Origin: Gentiana macrophylla
Lineage: Eukaryota; Streptophyta; Magnoliopsida; Gentianales; Gentianaceae
Assembly (NCBI GenBank): GCA_026214975.1
Contig: JAOBSW010000505.1
Coordinates: 1 to 64,000, forward strand
Length of the DNA: 64,000 nt
Direction of reading: 5' to 3'
Part shown: one piece after another, positions 23,128-35,185 of the stretch
Layout of the letters: each line of letters begins with the position of its first letter
How positions within the stretch are numbered: position 1 is the first letter of the stretch
The notes under the pieces: generated by a model
Seen by the model: only the letters and a program-made list of their open reading frames with translations
What the model was told of the DNA's origin: nothing
Databases searched by the model: none
Position numbers and translations under genes: made by a program

Positions 23128-24480
23128 TCATGGATAACACACGTATGCTAGAACCATGTTGATGTGCTCTCTTGATAGATTTGATGAGTATAAACGTCGA
23201 ATGCAGGCATATCTTGTCGCTACTCATGATGAGATGATGGATGTACTAATCTGAAGGACCACTTGGAGATTACAAAGCGTGAAGAATGGGTGACAGAGGC
23301 CGAGTACATTCCTAAACCAAAGAGAGAATGGAATGCGTAAGACAGGAAAAGGGCAAACCTCAACAACATTGCTATTGATATCATCTACGTAACCTTGGAT
23401 AGCAATATGTACATGAAAGTCAAAGATTGCAAGATCGCAAAGGAACTTTGGGATAAGATTCACTTAATCTGTGAAGGCACCGATGCAATAAAGAAGAACA
23501 AAATCGTGTGTGGCGTAAAAAGGTTTCAAAAGTTCAAAATGCTACCTAATGAAACCATTGAGCAAATGGAGTCCAGATTCAATGCAATCTTAGATGAACT
23601 TACTCTCACGAGTGTAAGTTATTCAAAAGAGGAAGTAAACACCAAAATCTTGGAAGCTTTTACTGCAAGAGATGTTTGGAAAATGAAGGTGATTGCAATT
23701 GAAGAAATGAGAAAGGCTGCATGAAGAAGACACCTTCAAAACTGTTTCTCGATCTTAAGGCCTATGAATTTAGCAAGAAACTAGTGCCTCAAATCGAAAA
23801 AGGAAGAGCCAAAGACCATCGCATTGGCTGCTTCACATCATGAAGAAACATCAGGAGGACAGGATGATATGCTAGATGAAATGCAAGAACAAATTGCCCT
23901 ACTTGAGCAAGAAAATCGAATGATGAAGACTGGAAAGGCCCCTACAAGAAATTTCACAAAGAGGCCTCTTTGAAAGAAGGAAAGAAGAACCAAAGAAAGA
24001 TAATGACTATCTATGCTTTCATTGCAAGAAACCAGGACACTTTGGACTGATTGTCACGAGTTGAAACAAGGCAAGGAACTCGATTATCTTTGCTTCAACT
24101 GTAAGAAGCCTGGACACTTTAGACTGATTGTCGGACCTCATCTGAAGACCAAGAGTCAACAAAGGAGACATGGCAAGAAGGCTATGGTTCTTTGAAGATG
24201 AATCAGATATGAAGTGGGATCTCAAAAAGGAAATGAATCGAGATGACACAAAGATCAAGTTCTTGATATGAAGGATTATGCTTTGATGGCCAACATGGAT
24301 GAAATCGAGGAGGTATACAACATTGTATCTATAAACACTCCTGCCTGGAAGTGATTGTGAATCAACTCGTGGTTCAAATCCTAGAAATTTCGACAACAAT
24401 GAGACTTTGGATGCCATCCTTAATCAACTAAGGATAATACAATCTGGTTATGAGATTGTGAAGGTGAAAAAAAGAGGCTC
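23128..24480 (+). pseudogene. SIRE-like gag with two zinc knuckles, frameshifted
   Basis: A start MDNTRMLEPC lies ~100 bases after the PBS and breaks at once. The capsid block is at 23395-23724: CKIAKELWDKIHLICEGTD, KKNKIVCGVKRFQKFKM, NETIEQMESRFNAILDEL and KEEVNTKILEAF. Two tandem knuckle copies follow at ~24007-24060 and ~24085-24150 (Y-L-C-F-H-C-K-K-P-G-H-F and Y-L-C-F-N-C-K-K-P-G-H-F). In both, the reading slips one base just after G-H-F, so the final Cys falls in another frame. Confidence 0.82.
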
Positions 24481-25439
24481 TTGAGTTAGAAGTTGGAAGA
24501 TTGAAAATTTGAATTAAGGGTTTTCAAAGGTAAGGAAAAGATGTTGGATGAGAATCAAAGATAAGTCTCAATGAACATCCAAAGCAGACCTCTGAATCTC
24601 TTGAACCATCTTGTTCCAATATCGCATACAAATCGGGAAAGCCTTATGGAGATTGAACTGGCTTGGATTTGGAACTCAACAATCTAACAAGAGTGGATCC
24701 AGTGAAGGTTATCGAACCTAGTACCTGAATTGGTCCTAAGTTTGTGCCTGCACTAGATCCATCTCCCAAAAATTTCTTGCCAAGCAAGAAACCAAATGAG
24801 AATGCCTCAAAGAAGCAAAATCGTAAGTCTCGAGAAGTCAACGACTCCTAGTAAAAAGAATAAATCCAAAAATAGGATCTTTGTACCTTCTAAGTCTGGG
24901 CCGATAGCGGACACTGCTACCAAGTCTCATTTGGACCACGTAAGGAAAGAAAGCAGAAATATTCCAAGAATAAGAATCCTAAATCCAAAAATGTTGATCA
25001 TTCAAGGGATACTTATCTCGTGGGGAAAGGTAGACTGTTCCTCAACGATAATGATTGGAATATTCTGCATCTAATGCTAGAAACATCAAGATAACCATAC
25101 TACTAGGGTAAAACCTAGGCAATGGAATCACAGAGGACTTACATAAGACCTCGCAGACTCCATATTGCAGTGGTCGTTCTAATAGACAAGACACCTATGG
25201 TTATGCAAATGTTTCTAATAACAAGAATCATTTCAAACAAAGATTATGTACCAAAAGGCCGTGAAAACATATGTGGTTCCTACACACCTCATTGTTAGAA
25301 CTTATGGATGTGTGGAATACATGTATGAACCAAAGTATGAACCAAAGTATGACACATTTAGGAGAAGACCTTATGGAAACATACCAAGGGTCATGCTTAC
25401 ATCGACCACTATGGACCCAAACAGTTTGGGTACCTAAAA
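24481..25439 (+). other. Degraded gag-pro spacer of the SIRE-like element
   Basis: Short Lys/Ser/Pro-rich frames (for example SKKNKSKNRIFVPSKSG at ~24850) match the low-complexity spacer between nucleocapsid and protease in SIRE elements. A KYEPKYEPKYDTF repeat is coded at ~25330-25360. No domain is recognisable. Confidence 0.5.
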
Positions 25440-26450
25440 TGCATTAACTTTGTTTTGTAGGGTGTCTGGTACTTTGACAGTGGATGTTCCAGACACATGA
25501 CAAAGAATAAGCACTGTCTATCAAACTTTGTGGCAAAAGATGGTCCAAGGGTAAATTTTGGCAACAAAACACACTGGCTATACAAGAGGATATGGCACAC
25601 TTATCGAAATGGACTTACAATCAAGAATGTTGCATATGTGGAAGGACTGGATTACAACTTGCCGTTAATCGACAATTTCGTGATATGGGATACAAGGTCA
25701 CTTTTGACAAAAACAATTGTATTGTCATTAGTGAAAGAGGTGATCAAGTTGTACTTGCTGGTAGAAGGCAACAGAACATGTATGTTGTGGATTGGTCTAT
25801 TGCAGTTCCAGAAACCTGCCTGATTGTGCATACCAAATCTGAACTCAATTGGTTATGGCACAAGAAGTTAAATCATCTAAATTTTGATGATATTAATCAG
25901 TTAGTGAAGAAGAAGTTAGTGGTTGGTTTACCTGAGATCACATTCAAGAAGGATGCTATCTGTGATGCATGTCAGCAAGGTAAACAGATAAAGTCAAGTT
26001 TCAAGTCAAAGACTAAACAATCAACTAACAGAGTGTTGGAGCTTATGCACATGGATCTTTTTGGACCAATAACTCCAACAAGTGTGACAGGAAAGAAATA
26101 CACCTTAGTGGTTGTGGATGATTTTTCTAGATACACTTGGGTGATATTCATGAACAAGAAAAGTGAGACACTCCAAAGCTTGCCTAATCTCTTGAAGAGA
26201 TTACAAAATGAGAAAAGTTTATGACCATAAAGATTAGATCGATCGAGTAATCGAATTTCTCAACAAAGTTATAAGAGAATATTGTGAGCAGAATGATGTA
26301 CTTCATCAACTTGTCGCTATGGTACACCTCAAAGAAATGGGGTTGTTGAAAGAAGAAACAGGACATTAAAAGAAAGGGAAGAACAATGATTTGTGAAGCA
26401 TTGCTACCGAAAGATATTGGGTCAAGCGAAGAATACAAAGATGCTATACA
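25440..26450 (+). pseudogene. SIRE-like protease and integrase, broken
   Basis: The protease active site W-Y-F-D-S-G-C-S-R-H-M-T is at 25467-25502 with D-S-G intact. The pre-integrase zinc motif follows (LWHKKLNHLNFDDIN ... CDACQQGKQIKSSF, ~25850-26010). The core starts with LMHMDLFGPITPTSVTGKKY and VVVDDFSRYTWVIF. After ~26220 the frame is lost; codons for a G-V-V-E-R-R-N-R-T-L-like block at ~26340 show the third acidic residue in another frame. Confidence 0.85.
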
Positions 26451-28040
26451 CAAAATAGAACATCAAGAAAACAAGAAGTCATCAAGACACCTTATGAGAT
26501 CTGGAATGGAAGGATACCTAATATATCCTATTTTCACCCATTTGGAAGCAAATGTTTTATTCTAAATCATAAAGTTCATTTGAAAACATTCCAACCAAAA
26601 TCAGATGAAGGAATTTTCTTAGGATATTCTTTGGCCACAGAGCATTGTGGTCTTGAACAAAAGAACACTGAAACATGAAGAAACAATCAATGTTGTGTTT
26701 GATGAACCTAAGTTTACTGGTATGGAAGATAAAGAGTGTGAACCTGCTGAAAATCAACAAATCACTGATCCAGATTGTGTTGAAGTTTTGGAAAGATTCA
26801 ATGACTTAAAAGTTTCTGATACTGCCCCTGCTGAACACCCTGCTGACAATGTTACTGATGCAACAACTGAAGCAATTCAAGGATCTGCTGACCCCCCTGT
26901 AGAAGAAACTACAGCAGACCCTACTGAAGATGATATTCCTGAAAATCAAAATAACCAAAATCCACAATGGTTAAGGAATCACCCTGCTGAACAAGTAATT
27001 GGCAATGTACAGCAAGGTGTGAGGACTAGAAGACAACTGGAAGCTATGTTTACTTGTTTTCTATCTCAAATGGAACCCAAAGTTGTTGAAGAAGCAATTT
27101 CAGATCCAGATTGGATAATTGCTATGCAAGAAGAATTAAATGAATTTGAAAGAAATCAAGTTTGGACACTAGTTGAAAGGCCAAGTCATGCAAATATCAT
27201 TGGTACTAAATGGGTATACAGAAATAAACTTGATGAATCTGGTACCATTGTTAGAAATAAGGCCAGACTAGTTGCAAAAGGCTATTCTCAAGGTAAGGAA
27301 TAGATTTTGATGAGACTTATGCACTGTTGCAAGATTGGAAGCTATCGATTATTTTTGGCACATGTTTGCATACAAGAACTTCAAAGTATATCAAATGGAT
27401 GTCAAGAGTGCATTTTTGAATGGTATCCTAGAGGAGGAAGTGTATGTTCAAAGAACCTCCTGGATTTGAAGTTAAAGATCAAGAAGATAAAGTGTATAGA
27501 CTCAACAAAGCACTTTATGGATTGAAACAAGCACCAAGAGCATGGTATGAGACTCTATCTCAATTCTTGGTGGACAATGGTTTTACAAAAGGGACCATTG
27601 ACAAGACACTTTTCGAGAATCGAGTGAAGGGACAACACCTACTTTGGTACAAATTTATGTGGATGACATAATTTTTGGTTCGAGAATGATTTACTTTGTG
27701 AAAAGTTTGCAAATCTAATGAAGAGCAAATTCCAAATGAGTATGATGGGAGAAATGAATTACTTCTTGGGATTGCAAGTTAAACAGTTGAAAGATGGAAT
27801 CTTCATTCATCAAACCAAGTATACCAAAGAGTTGCTGAAGAAATTTGGTATGGAAAACAAAGACTAAGAGCTCAACTCCTATGAGTACAAACATCGATTG
27901 GATGAAGATAAAGAAGGCAAAGATGTTGATCGGACTTTGTACTGGAAGGATGATAGGCGATCTGTCAGATATCTCACCAAAGCAGACTGATATATCCTTT
28001 GGTTTGTAGGTGTTTGTGCAAGATTTCAATCCAAACCTAA
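26451..28040 (+). pseudogene. SIRE-like RT with upstream acidic linker
   Basis: The segment at 26647-27303 begins with an acidic, Pro/Glu/Asn-rich linker and runs into RT: PDWIIAMQEELNEFERNQVW, TLVERPSHANIIGTKWVYRN and NKARLVAKGYSQG. Later blocks are in other frames: YRLNKALYGLKQAPRAWYE (~27500) and a Y-V-D-D-I-I-F-G box at ~27650-27680 across a shift, then MGEMNYFLGLQVKQ (~27748). The copy is inactive as written. Confidence 0.87.
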
Positions 28041-28600
28041 AGAAAGTCATTTAGGTCTTTGTAAAAGAGTTCTTAAGTATCTAAAAGAGACTTTGGGAGT
28101 AGGAATATGGTATTCAAGGAAGGAAGCTTCAAGGTAATATCCTACTCATTCTCGATTATCTTTGGATGCAAGATTGATAGAAAAAGCACCTCAGGAACCT
28201 CGCCGCTTAATGGGAAATAGACTGTCTCTCTGGTTTAGCAAGAAACAGTAATTTATTTCAACTTCCACTCGCAAGTCGAATACATTGTCTTGGAAGTTGT
28301 CAGGCACAAGTACTATGGCTAAGACAACAATTAAGGGATTATGGAATTGAAGAAAGGAAATTCCAATCATGTGTGACAACACAAGTGCAATTGCAATCAC
28401 GTAAAAATCTGTTTTGCATTCAAGAACCAAGCACATTGATGTGAGACATCATTTTATAAGAGATCATGTTGAAAAGAAAGATGTGGTAGTTCTATACATT
28501 CCCATCGAAGATCAACTTGTTGATATTTTCACTAAGCCACTTGATAGTGAAAGATTTGCCAAATTAAGGACTGAACTTGGAATTATAAAGATTGACTGAT
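28041..28600 (+). pseudogene. SIRE-like RNase H
   Basis: RVLKYLKETLGVGIWYS-like codons at ~28065 and SRTKHIDVRHHFIRDHVEKK (28420 on), VLYIPIEDQLVDIFTKPLD and FAKLRTELGI close the pol polyprotein; stop at 28597-28599. The middle part with the catalytic acids is frameshifted. Confidence 0.83.
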
Positions 28601-29048
28601 GTTCAGCAGTGTACTGGAATTCACCAAGGGGATTAGTCTTTGCTATGTTGGGTGAGCTCACTTAGCAGATTAGTCATTGGAATCAACAATTCCATGTACT
28701 TATGTTTGAACAATTGAGCAAATGAGGTTGCCAAGGGGATTGGTCTTTGTCATGTTGGGTGAGCTCACTTGACAGATCAGTCATTGGTATTAAACTTCAT
28801 CTTGTATTATCAATTGAACAAAACAAGGAGAAATCAAGGATCAGCAGAGTCACTTTGTCAAGCCAGTCATTGAAGCACATTATCGCCAGATCACTTTGAG
28901 TCCACCTCGCCGAGGATACCTTTGTCAAGGAACTTTACTCACCAAAGTTATTTAGGTCAAAAAGCAGTTTGGCGGGATATTTATTTTATCCATTATTACC
29001 ACAGTTAAACCATCCAACGGTTACAAACGTTATGGAGGAGTAGTGGAC
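28601..29048 (+). other. Spacer after pol in the SIRE-like element
   Basis: Non-coding. It holds two ~90-base direct repeats: CAAGGGGATTRGTCTTTG and GTTGGGTGAGCTCACTT occur at ~28624-28665 and again at ~28732-28775. Confidence 0.6.
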
Positions 29049-29140
29049 CACGTGTCAAGACAAAGATTTAATCGATTTAATCGTGGTTACCTCAATGTAC
29101 GCGGCAAAGGACAGATTTCAACTACCCAACGCCTATATAA
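29049..29140 (+). promoter_or_regulatory. Promoter-like sequence before the post-pol ORF
   Basis: A G-box CACGTG (29049-29054) and a TATATAA box (29134-29140) lie 116-200 bases upstream of an ATG at 29256, with a pyrimidine-rich leader-like stretch between. This spacing is that of a plant class II promoter. Function is inferred only. Confidence 0.45.
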
Positions 29141-29255
29141 TCGATCGTTACTTAGCAGATTCACCACTTGCAATTTCTCGCTTTATCTCTCGCAAAATCT
29201 ACTTCGTGTGAACACAGATTTGAGAGCAACTCTTCTTCATCTTTTTCTTATTTCA

Positions 29256-30480
29256 ATGGCGGAAAGAGTTGAAGTTCAAATCGAATCAAGCCAAAGTGTA
29301 AGAGGCTATGTTGTTGATGCAAATCAAACAGAACTGGCCATTAATATAGGTCGAAGAATAAGAAGATTTGCAGGATCGAGAATATACTCAACATCGATTA
29401 GATACGATATCATACACCAATGTTATTGATTTCGGAAGAATATGATTATAGAAGAAGATGAATCAAGCTTTCAAAACCATTTGTGAATGGTGAGGAGCTT
29501 GTAATCTCCTCCGCCCATGAGACAAGTGTTTGGTTTTGAAGAAGTTGTTGATGGTTCATCAATCCTCAAGCTATGGGATTGGACAAGATGGCTTTTGTAG
29601 ATCGAGATCAAGACAGAAGCAACTATTAAATCGTGCATTCGTGCATCAACCGCAAAAACATTGGTATTGAATATAGTCTGCTGAGCAAGCTCATTGCAAA
29701 GAACATACTTGGGCTAGCTGGCAGTATGGATACTCTATCAGGACCCAAGATAGAGCTGATGATCATCATCTGTAGGAGCATGAAGTTTGACTGGGCTGGG
29801 TACTTCATTCATTATATGAAGAAAGTTGCGAAGGAGGACAAACTAGGGAAAAGGAAATCAAAGGCCTTACCCTTAGGTTTGATGATTCAGACCCTGCTGA
29901 ATCACTTGGAGGTTCCTGACATTGAACCAGTTGATATAAATCAGTCCAGATACAAAAAGGAGATTGATTATGCAATTCCTGGACTTGATGATGATGAAGA
30001 GATTCTTTGGAGAGGTCACATGATGATAATGATGATGAGATGATGATGGTGATCTTGGTGGTGGCGCAGTTCAACAAACTAAGAAGATATCTATCAAACT
30101 GCTTGCACCAAAGAAAATTTGGAAAGAGAAAGAGTGTCGATGTTAGGAAGACTTGAAGTCTTGAAATCAAAGAGAACAAGAAAGGAAACAAGATGATCGA
30201 TGAGTCCTGGCTTTGGGGTCAAGTGGAGGTTACTGACCCTGCTGTGGGTTCAAGAAAAACTGTTGGTGAAATTTTTAGAGAACAACAGAAGGAAGCTAGC
30301 AGAAAAAGAAAATTGACTAGAAAAGTTGATGATGATGAACCCCTATCCAAGAGGATGAAGGAGGTTTCCAAAAAGAAGAAATATGGCAAAGGGAAAGAGT
30401 CGAAAAACACTGGAAGCTCAAAGAGTCCGGGAGGAAGCACCAAGAGAAGAGGAAGAAGAGGTTGTTGAAGCCTGAGCCCC
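29256..30480 (+). pseudogene. SIRE post-pol ORF with plant-transposon/envelope-like domain
   Basis: A start MAERVEVQIESSQSV is followed by broken frames. At 29633-30043 the peptide EYSLLSKLIAKNILGLAG, MELMIIICRSMKFDWAGYFI-type codons and LPLGLMIQTLLNHLEVPD match the C-terminal half of the domain found in the 'envelope-like' or 'putative plant transposon protein' ORFs of SIRE and Athila elements (family knowledge). A basic, Lys-rich stretch (RKRKLTRKVDDDE, SKKKKYGKGKESK) follows at 30290-30470 and could be nuclear targeting. Role is unknown in the family. Confidence 0.6.
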
Positions 30481-31897
30481 TAACTATCATTCCACCGCTT
30501 GTTATCGGTGATTCCTCAAATGAAGAAGTTATCAAGTCTACGATGTTTGAGCAGTTGTTTTTGAGCAATCAGTAGGTGTACAAAGCAGATCTCATCGACT
30601 CGAGCCTCTTTGTAGTATCCATTGAAGAACCACAAAGAAACCACCGAACTCGAACTCGCTTTGTGGTGGTTGAAGAGGTGATTGGAGACTTGGTTGAAGA
30701 CCGCAAATTTGGCAATAGTTCAGGAAGAAGCGAGTGGTCACTGCTAACCCCGCGATGAGCATGTAAGTCGTGGGAACCAAGTGTGATCTGAGATGGAAGT
30801 AGTAGGTACAAATGTACAATCACAAAGAACTCTTGACTTTCAAACATCCGTAGAAGATACCATGAATTTGCTTGTTGGAACCTTTGGAGGTCAACAAGCT
30901 ACCGGAGCGCTCCAGGAGATCTTTTATGCCATTTGAAAGGCATGTGAAAAGAGCAAGAAAATCGAAGAGTATGTGGATCCCAAACTTCAAGAAATTGCCG
31001 ATTACTTCCAAAGTGGAAGTTTGGGTTCTACAAAAGACAAAAACCACCGCTCAACCAATGACATGATTTTGAAGAATGGGTTTTTGACAAGTTGGGAGTG
31101 GAAAATTTGTTGGATCTCGATTGATACAACCTTGTCGCAATCAAGATCGATGGATCCGTTTGATGAGCAATGAAGGAGGAGGGTATCAAATTTAGAGATC
31201 CAAGAGATGGTCCTGATGATTCTTCTTCATCATCGATAGTAGAGGAGATTTTCCTCTGGACCAGAGAATCAAGTGGGGTTGCACTAACACATGTACCATC
31301 CGCACAACACCCATCGATCTTTGGAAGATCTCACGAGGCCAAAGATTTGGAGAAATGGATGATGATCTACAAGATCTCACCATGGATGATGAGAAGCACT
31401 AATCACCGAGGGAATTACATTGAGTCTTTGGTAGGGTCGATCGATGAACCAAGCACATTTCATGTTGTAGAGCCTACTTGCACAACCTGAAGATGTACTG
31501 TAATGCTAATTTGGATGTGGAAAAGACCATCGACTTGATGAACCAAGTGCTAGTTCGAGGAATCCATTGAATATCAAAGTGGATTTGACTTTGAAGGATT
31601 CTCACCAAATCGCCATGATTCGACCAAGATTGGTCATGCAGAAGGTTTTCAAGTGGATAATGAAGCCATATTTAATCCACAGAAATTGAAGAGGAGGTAC
31701 AGAGTTTCGAGGTACAAACAAAGACTGGACAAAGGTTGGAACAGCGTGCACAGTGCTGAGTCTCAAACAAAGACTGGACAAAGGTTGGAACCAGATTTGG
31801 GTTTGGAGGAAACCCCCTGTTGTTGATGAGGTCTTGAGAGTGGAGCCTCTTTGGAGTCAAGGCCATCAGAGGGAAGGATAGTCGCAGATCGCCAGCA
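30481..31897 (+). other. Degraded middle part of the SIRE post-pol region
   Basis: Short frames only. Ser/Glu-rich coding-like composition continues, and the words CTGGACAAAGGTTGGAAC and GAGTCTCAAACAAAGACTGG repeat at ~31720-31790. It probably belongs to the same ORF, broken many times. Confidence 0.45.
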
Positions 31898-32611
31898 ATG
31901 AGGATGAGCAAATTACTTTGGACTATAACTACTGATGATGAAGAATTTCAAATTTTTGGAGAAGAAGAAGCTGTTGAAGAACCTGCACAAGATCCTATCC
32001 TTGAAGATGTTCTTGGTGCAATGATCATGAGTAGAGCCATGATCATCAGCAGACAACAGGCACAATATAGAGTTGAGGAGCCTGCTGATGGATCTACTGA
32101 CAGTAGAATGGCCAGTGGAGTGCCAATTGAAGTTGTCAATGAGTTAAGAACTGTAAGAAATGACATGCAACAGTTAAGAACTCAATTGGACAGGCAAGAA
32201 CAAAGATTTGAAGAACTGATGAAGATGGTAAATGATAATAGACAATCTACTGATACAGTTGCTTCAAACTTTGCATCTACTCAAAATGCAATGAATAATT
32301 TGATACTAGATGTCAATGGTATCAAAGTTGGAAATAAAGCCAAAGACAAGTTTCTAAAAGATCAACTTGTCTCTATACATGAGAAACTTGACAAGCTTTG
32401 TCAAGCTCACAAACTTGCTCGAGCCTCGCTGGCCGCACAACAACTCCGTGTGCTCGATCCCAAAGTTCTTGAAAGGATCAACAGACCGGAAGAGACCCCG
32501 CAATCAAGGATTACTTCACTTGATACTAGATCCGAACTATGGCAGTCAATTACACAGAGTGATAGTATCACGAGAAGAAGCTATTCATGGCCTCATTTCA
32601 CGTTTTGTTGA
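31898..32611 (+). pseudogene. Coiled-coil C-terminal part of the SIRE post-pol ORF
   Basis: A 237-codon open stretch has an acidic start (DDEEFQIFGEEEAVEEPAQD). It then carries a heptad-rich helix at residues ~78-185: VVNELRTVRNDMQQLRTQLD, EQRFEELMKMVNDN, NAMNNLILDVNGIK and DQLVSIHEKLDKLCQ. Such a coiled coil after an envelope-like domain is known from SIRE1-type ORFs. The frame loses sense after ~32520. It is labelled broken because no complete ORF joins it to the domain at 29.6 kb. Confidence 0.6.
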
Positions 32612-33301
32612 TGATGTCACTAAGGGGAAGAGGGCCAATCACCGCAAAGAAAGGAGGTCGCTAGACTCTTTGCATGTAAGAGATGGTGATGATACAAATG
32701 CTTTTTAGGCAACCTCGCACTGGCAGATTGCAACTCACCGATGATCTCTTATCACAAGACAAGAAAGAGTTTCATAATGAATGAGACCCTATCGTGACAT
32801 GGGATTTCATGAAGGTCTTAACTCCTTCTTGAGTTTGAAGTTTTGGGAGGCAAGGATTAGAGCTTTAATAGCAAATACCAGAGGTAGAAGAAGTAGCAAA
32901 GGAGAAAAAAAGGCCGCCAATTACAAAAGCAAAAGATTCATGAATGAATTTAAGGAGTCAGATATGAAGTTTGGCTTCAGGTGAATCGAGATCAATCTTG
33001 TCTCGCTGAAGCATGGAATTGGTGGAAACAAGTCAATTCTTATATTGACTTTACACTTATTGAGAATGAATGGATGGTTGAAATGATAGAAGAGATCGAG
33101 CCTATCAAGAGCAAGTGAGAAGGCTAGACAAGAATGAGAGAAGAGACAATAGATCAGCTACTTTTCACTGTTTATCTTTGCTGTATCTAGTTGTACAAAT
33201 ACTTATAATGAGAATTGACTGAATTTGTTCTGTTTGTGTTTTTATCTTTTTTGCTTTGTTGATTAGGTGAGGTAGTGGCATCATCACCAAAAAGGGGAAA
33301 T
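32612..33301 (+). other. 3' untranslated region and polypurine tract of the SIRE-like element
   Basis: No long frame. The tract AAAAAGGGGAAAT at 33290-33300 directly precedes the 3' LTR. Confidence 0.7.
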
Positions 33302-35011
33302 TGTTGGACTTATTTCTCGCTTTTGATGATGAGTGCCATACTAGTCTGTTATAGTGCAAAGGCAAAAAGATGTCTAGATAAAATGTATAGGTTTATTAGA
33401 GTTTGATTCATAAATAGGTTTGATCAAACAAGCATCGTAAAAAAGGTCAGCGATCGCTTATCGCCAGATCGGCTCAGTCGAAGAGGGTAGATAGGTCGCA
33501 GATCGTCTGCAACCTCTTCAAGATCAAGATCAAGGCCGAGGGTTCAAACTCATGAAATGAAGGCTAAGTGGATCAAACTTAGTATTTAATGTCAAGGATA
33601 TTCAATCGAATTTAGGCAAGTCTGTGATGACCTAAGCGATTACATATACCTTGTGTAGAAGGTCTAAGTTCCACAAGTTGGATGATGTTTGGAACTTAGT
33701 TATACTTTAAATGATGTAATCTAACTTCACAAACAAAAGTTGGATAAAAGGATTCAAAATTGCATTATATTTTTCTGAGACAAAAATATGATGTTAAGAG
33801 ATCGATTGGTTTTACAAAGCAGATCGATGAACTCATTGATATATATACCTCGATTAATTCAAGATTATTGAGAAGTTACATGGATAAGAACGACCAACTA
33901 CCTCTCGACTTATCAAGCAAATCAAAGGTTGAGATTAAAAGACGTTGGGATGATCCATATTTTTATCCATTGGATACAAGTCAAAGGGGTGGATGATCAG
34001 ATTGTCAAAAAGTAATCTGGCGAGTGTCGACCCTATGAATAGTGACAGAATGCGGTGAGGATGGGACAAATACAAGGAACGGTCACATTTGAATTTCAAA
34101 TTCAAGTCACATGCATTCCTACCTATAAATAGAGGAATTTCAACTCAAGAAGAAGATGATGAATTTTGGAATAAACTTCAAGTGATAACATTGAGCTTAA
34201 AAACACCTGCTTGAACTTCTCGAGCTTAAGGTCACTGATCTAGTTATTTTCTTCAAGTGCATTCGTGTTCAAGCCGCATCAAGCATACACACTTGAAGAC
34301 CGCAAGTCGCTGATTATATCATCCTAATCAAGCTGCGAATAAGCTGAATCATTTACTTGATTCATTCTTTATTTTATAAAGAACTCTTTCAAGACAGTGA
34401 AGCATCCGTTAGGTGTGAAAGACTGTTGGTTTGTGGTGGAGTGGTGAAGAGGCAATTCTACCCTTCAAGGACCAGTGGAAGACTCGGGAGCAGACAATCC
34501 TACCTGCTCTAGTTTTCAGTTTGTGAAGCCATAGTTATTGGTGAAGGACAAGCAACCTAGGATTCTTTGTAAATGATAACTCAAAGATTACTAGTGAATT
34601 TCCTCCAACATCACAGAGAAGAGTGGACGACTGTGATTACATCACCTGGGAACCACTATAAAAATCTCTACTTACTTCTATTGCATTTACTTTCGCACTT
34701 AGTCATTATTCATATCAACTCTTTGAATCTAGCAAGCGAAATCACACACATACACTAATGAGTATCTAATACTTAGTAACATATTTAACAACAAGTAACA
34801 AGGCTTAATTTTGATATTATTCCACACGCACAAATTCAACAAATCGAATCGTCGGAGACTCATCATTTATCAAGAGGTTATCGAGGTCTCAAAGCAGACA
34901 TCAAGTATCGCTAGAGTCGCGAAGTTGCGTGAATTTGTTAACTCCAAAGTTTTAAGTGTTAAGTTTATTCACCCCCTTTAAACTTAACTAAAGCCTTTCA
35001 AAGGACCAACA
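33302..35011 (+). repeat. 3' LTR of the SIRE-like element
   Basis: It is 1.71 kb, TGTTGGACTTATTTC to GGACCAACA, near identical in length to the 5' LTR. The two differ mostly by 1-3 base indels near CG, CAG and CTG. Confidence 0.92.
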
Positions 35012-35110
35012 AATAAAAACTCGATTTCGTAAATGCTACTTTTATTAAAACGAAAAATAAACGTAACAAAATCGAGAAATAACAAGATCAGATTCAACAT
35101 GACACCTTTT

Positions 35111-35185
35111 CCCCGGCAACGGCGCCACTTTTGTTGGAATCAGATCAATCTCTAATTGGTCTCAACTTTCCTAGTGGCGTGTTGA
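35111..35185 (-). other. tRNA-Asp primer binding site (35111-35127) and LTR end
   Basis: The minus strand reads TGGCGCCGTTGCCGGGG, complementary to the 3' end of plant tRNA-Asp and the PBS of Athila-type gypsy elements. Next to it, after four bases, the LTR end (plus TGTTGGAATCAGATC) begins at 35132 and is cut at 35185. Confidence 0.75.

Larger units (their letters stand above)
21326..35011 (+). mobile_element. SIRE/Maximus-like Ty1/copia element with a long post-pol region
   Basis: A 13.7 kb element: 5' LTR 21326-23025, PBS, gag, protease, integrase, RT, RNase H, then a 4.7 kb post-pol region with further coding sequence, a purine tract and 3' LTR 33302-35011. AATAA at 21321-21325 and 35012-35016 is the target duplication. 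The great length, the gag with tandem CCHC knuckles and the extra 3' coding region fit the SIRE/Maximus lineage. All main frames are broken. Confidence 0.92.
19200..35185 (-). mobile_element. Non-coding Athila-like gypsy element, minus strand, split by a SIRE-like element
   Basis: On the minus strand a tRNA-Asp PBS (35111-35127) follows an LTR end (35132-35185, itself truncated by the next element). About 1.7 kb of internal sequence at 19.7-21.3 kb holds no pol. The minus strand then shows TTGAGGACAAGTTGCAATC followed by TAAGTGTGGGGGAAGG (19668-19708), a box typical of the 3' region of Athila/Tat elements. The internal DNA contains a run of GC-rich hairpins at 20885-21113. A SIRE-like copia element interrupts it (21326-35011, AATAA duplicated). 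No autonomous coding capacity remains. Confidence 0.6.
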
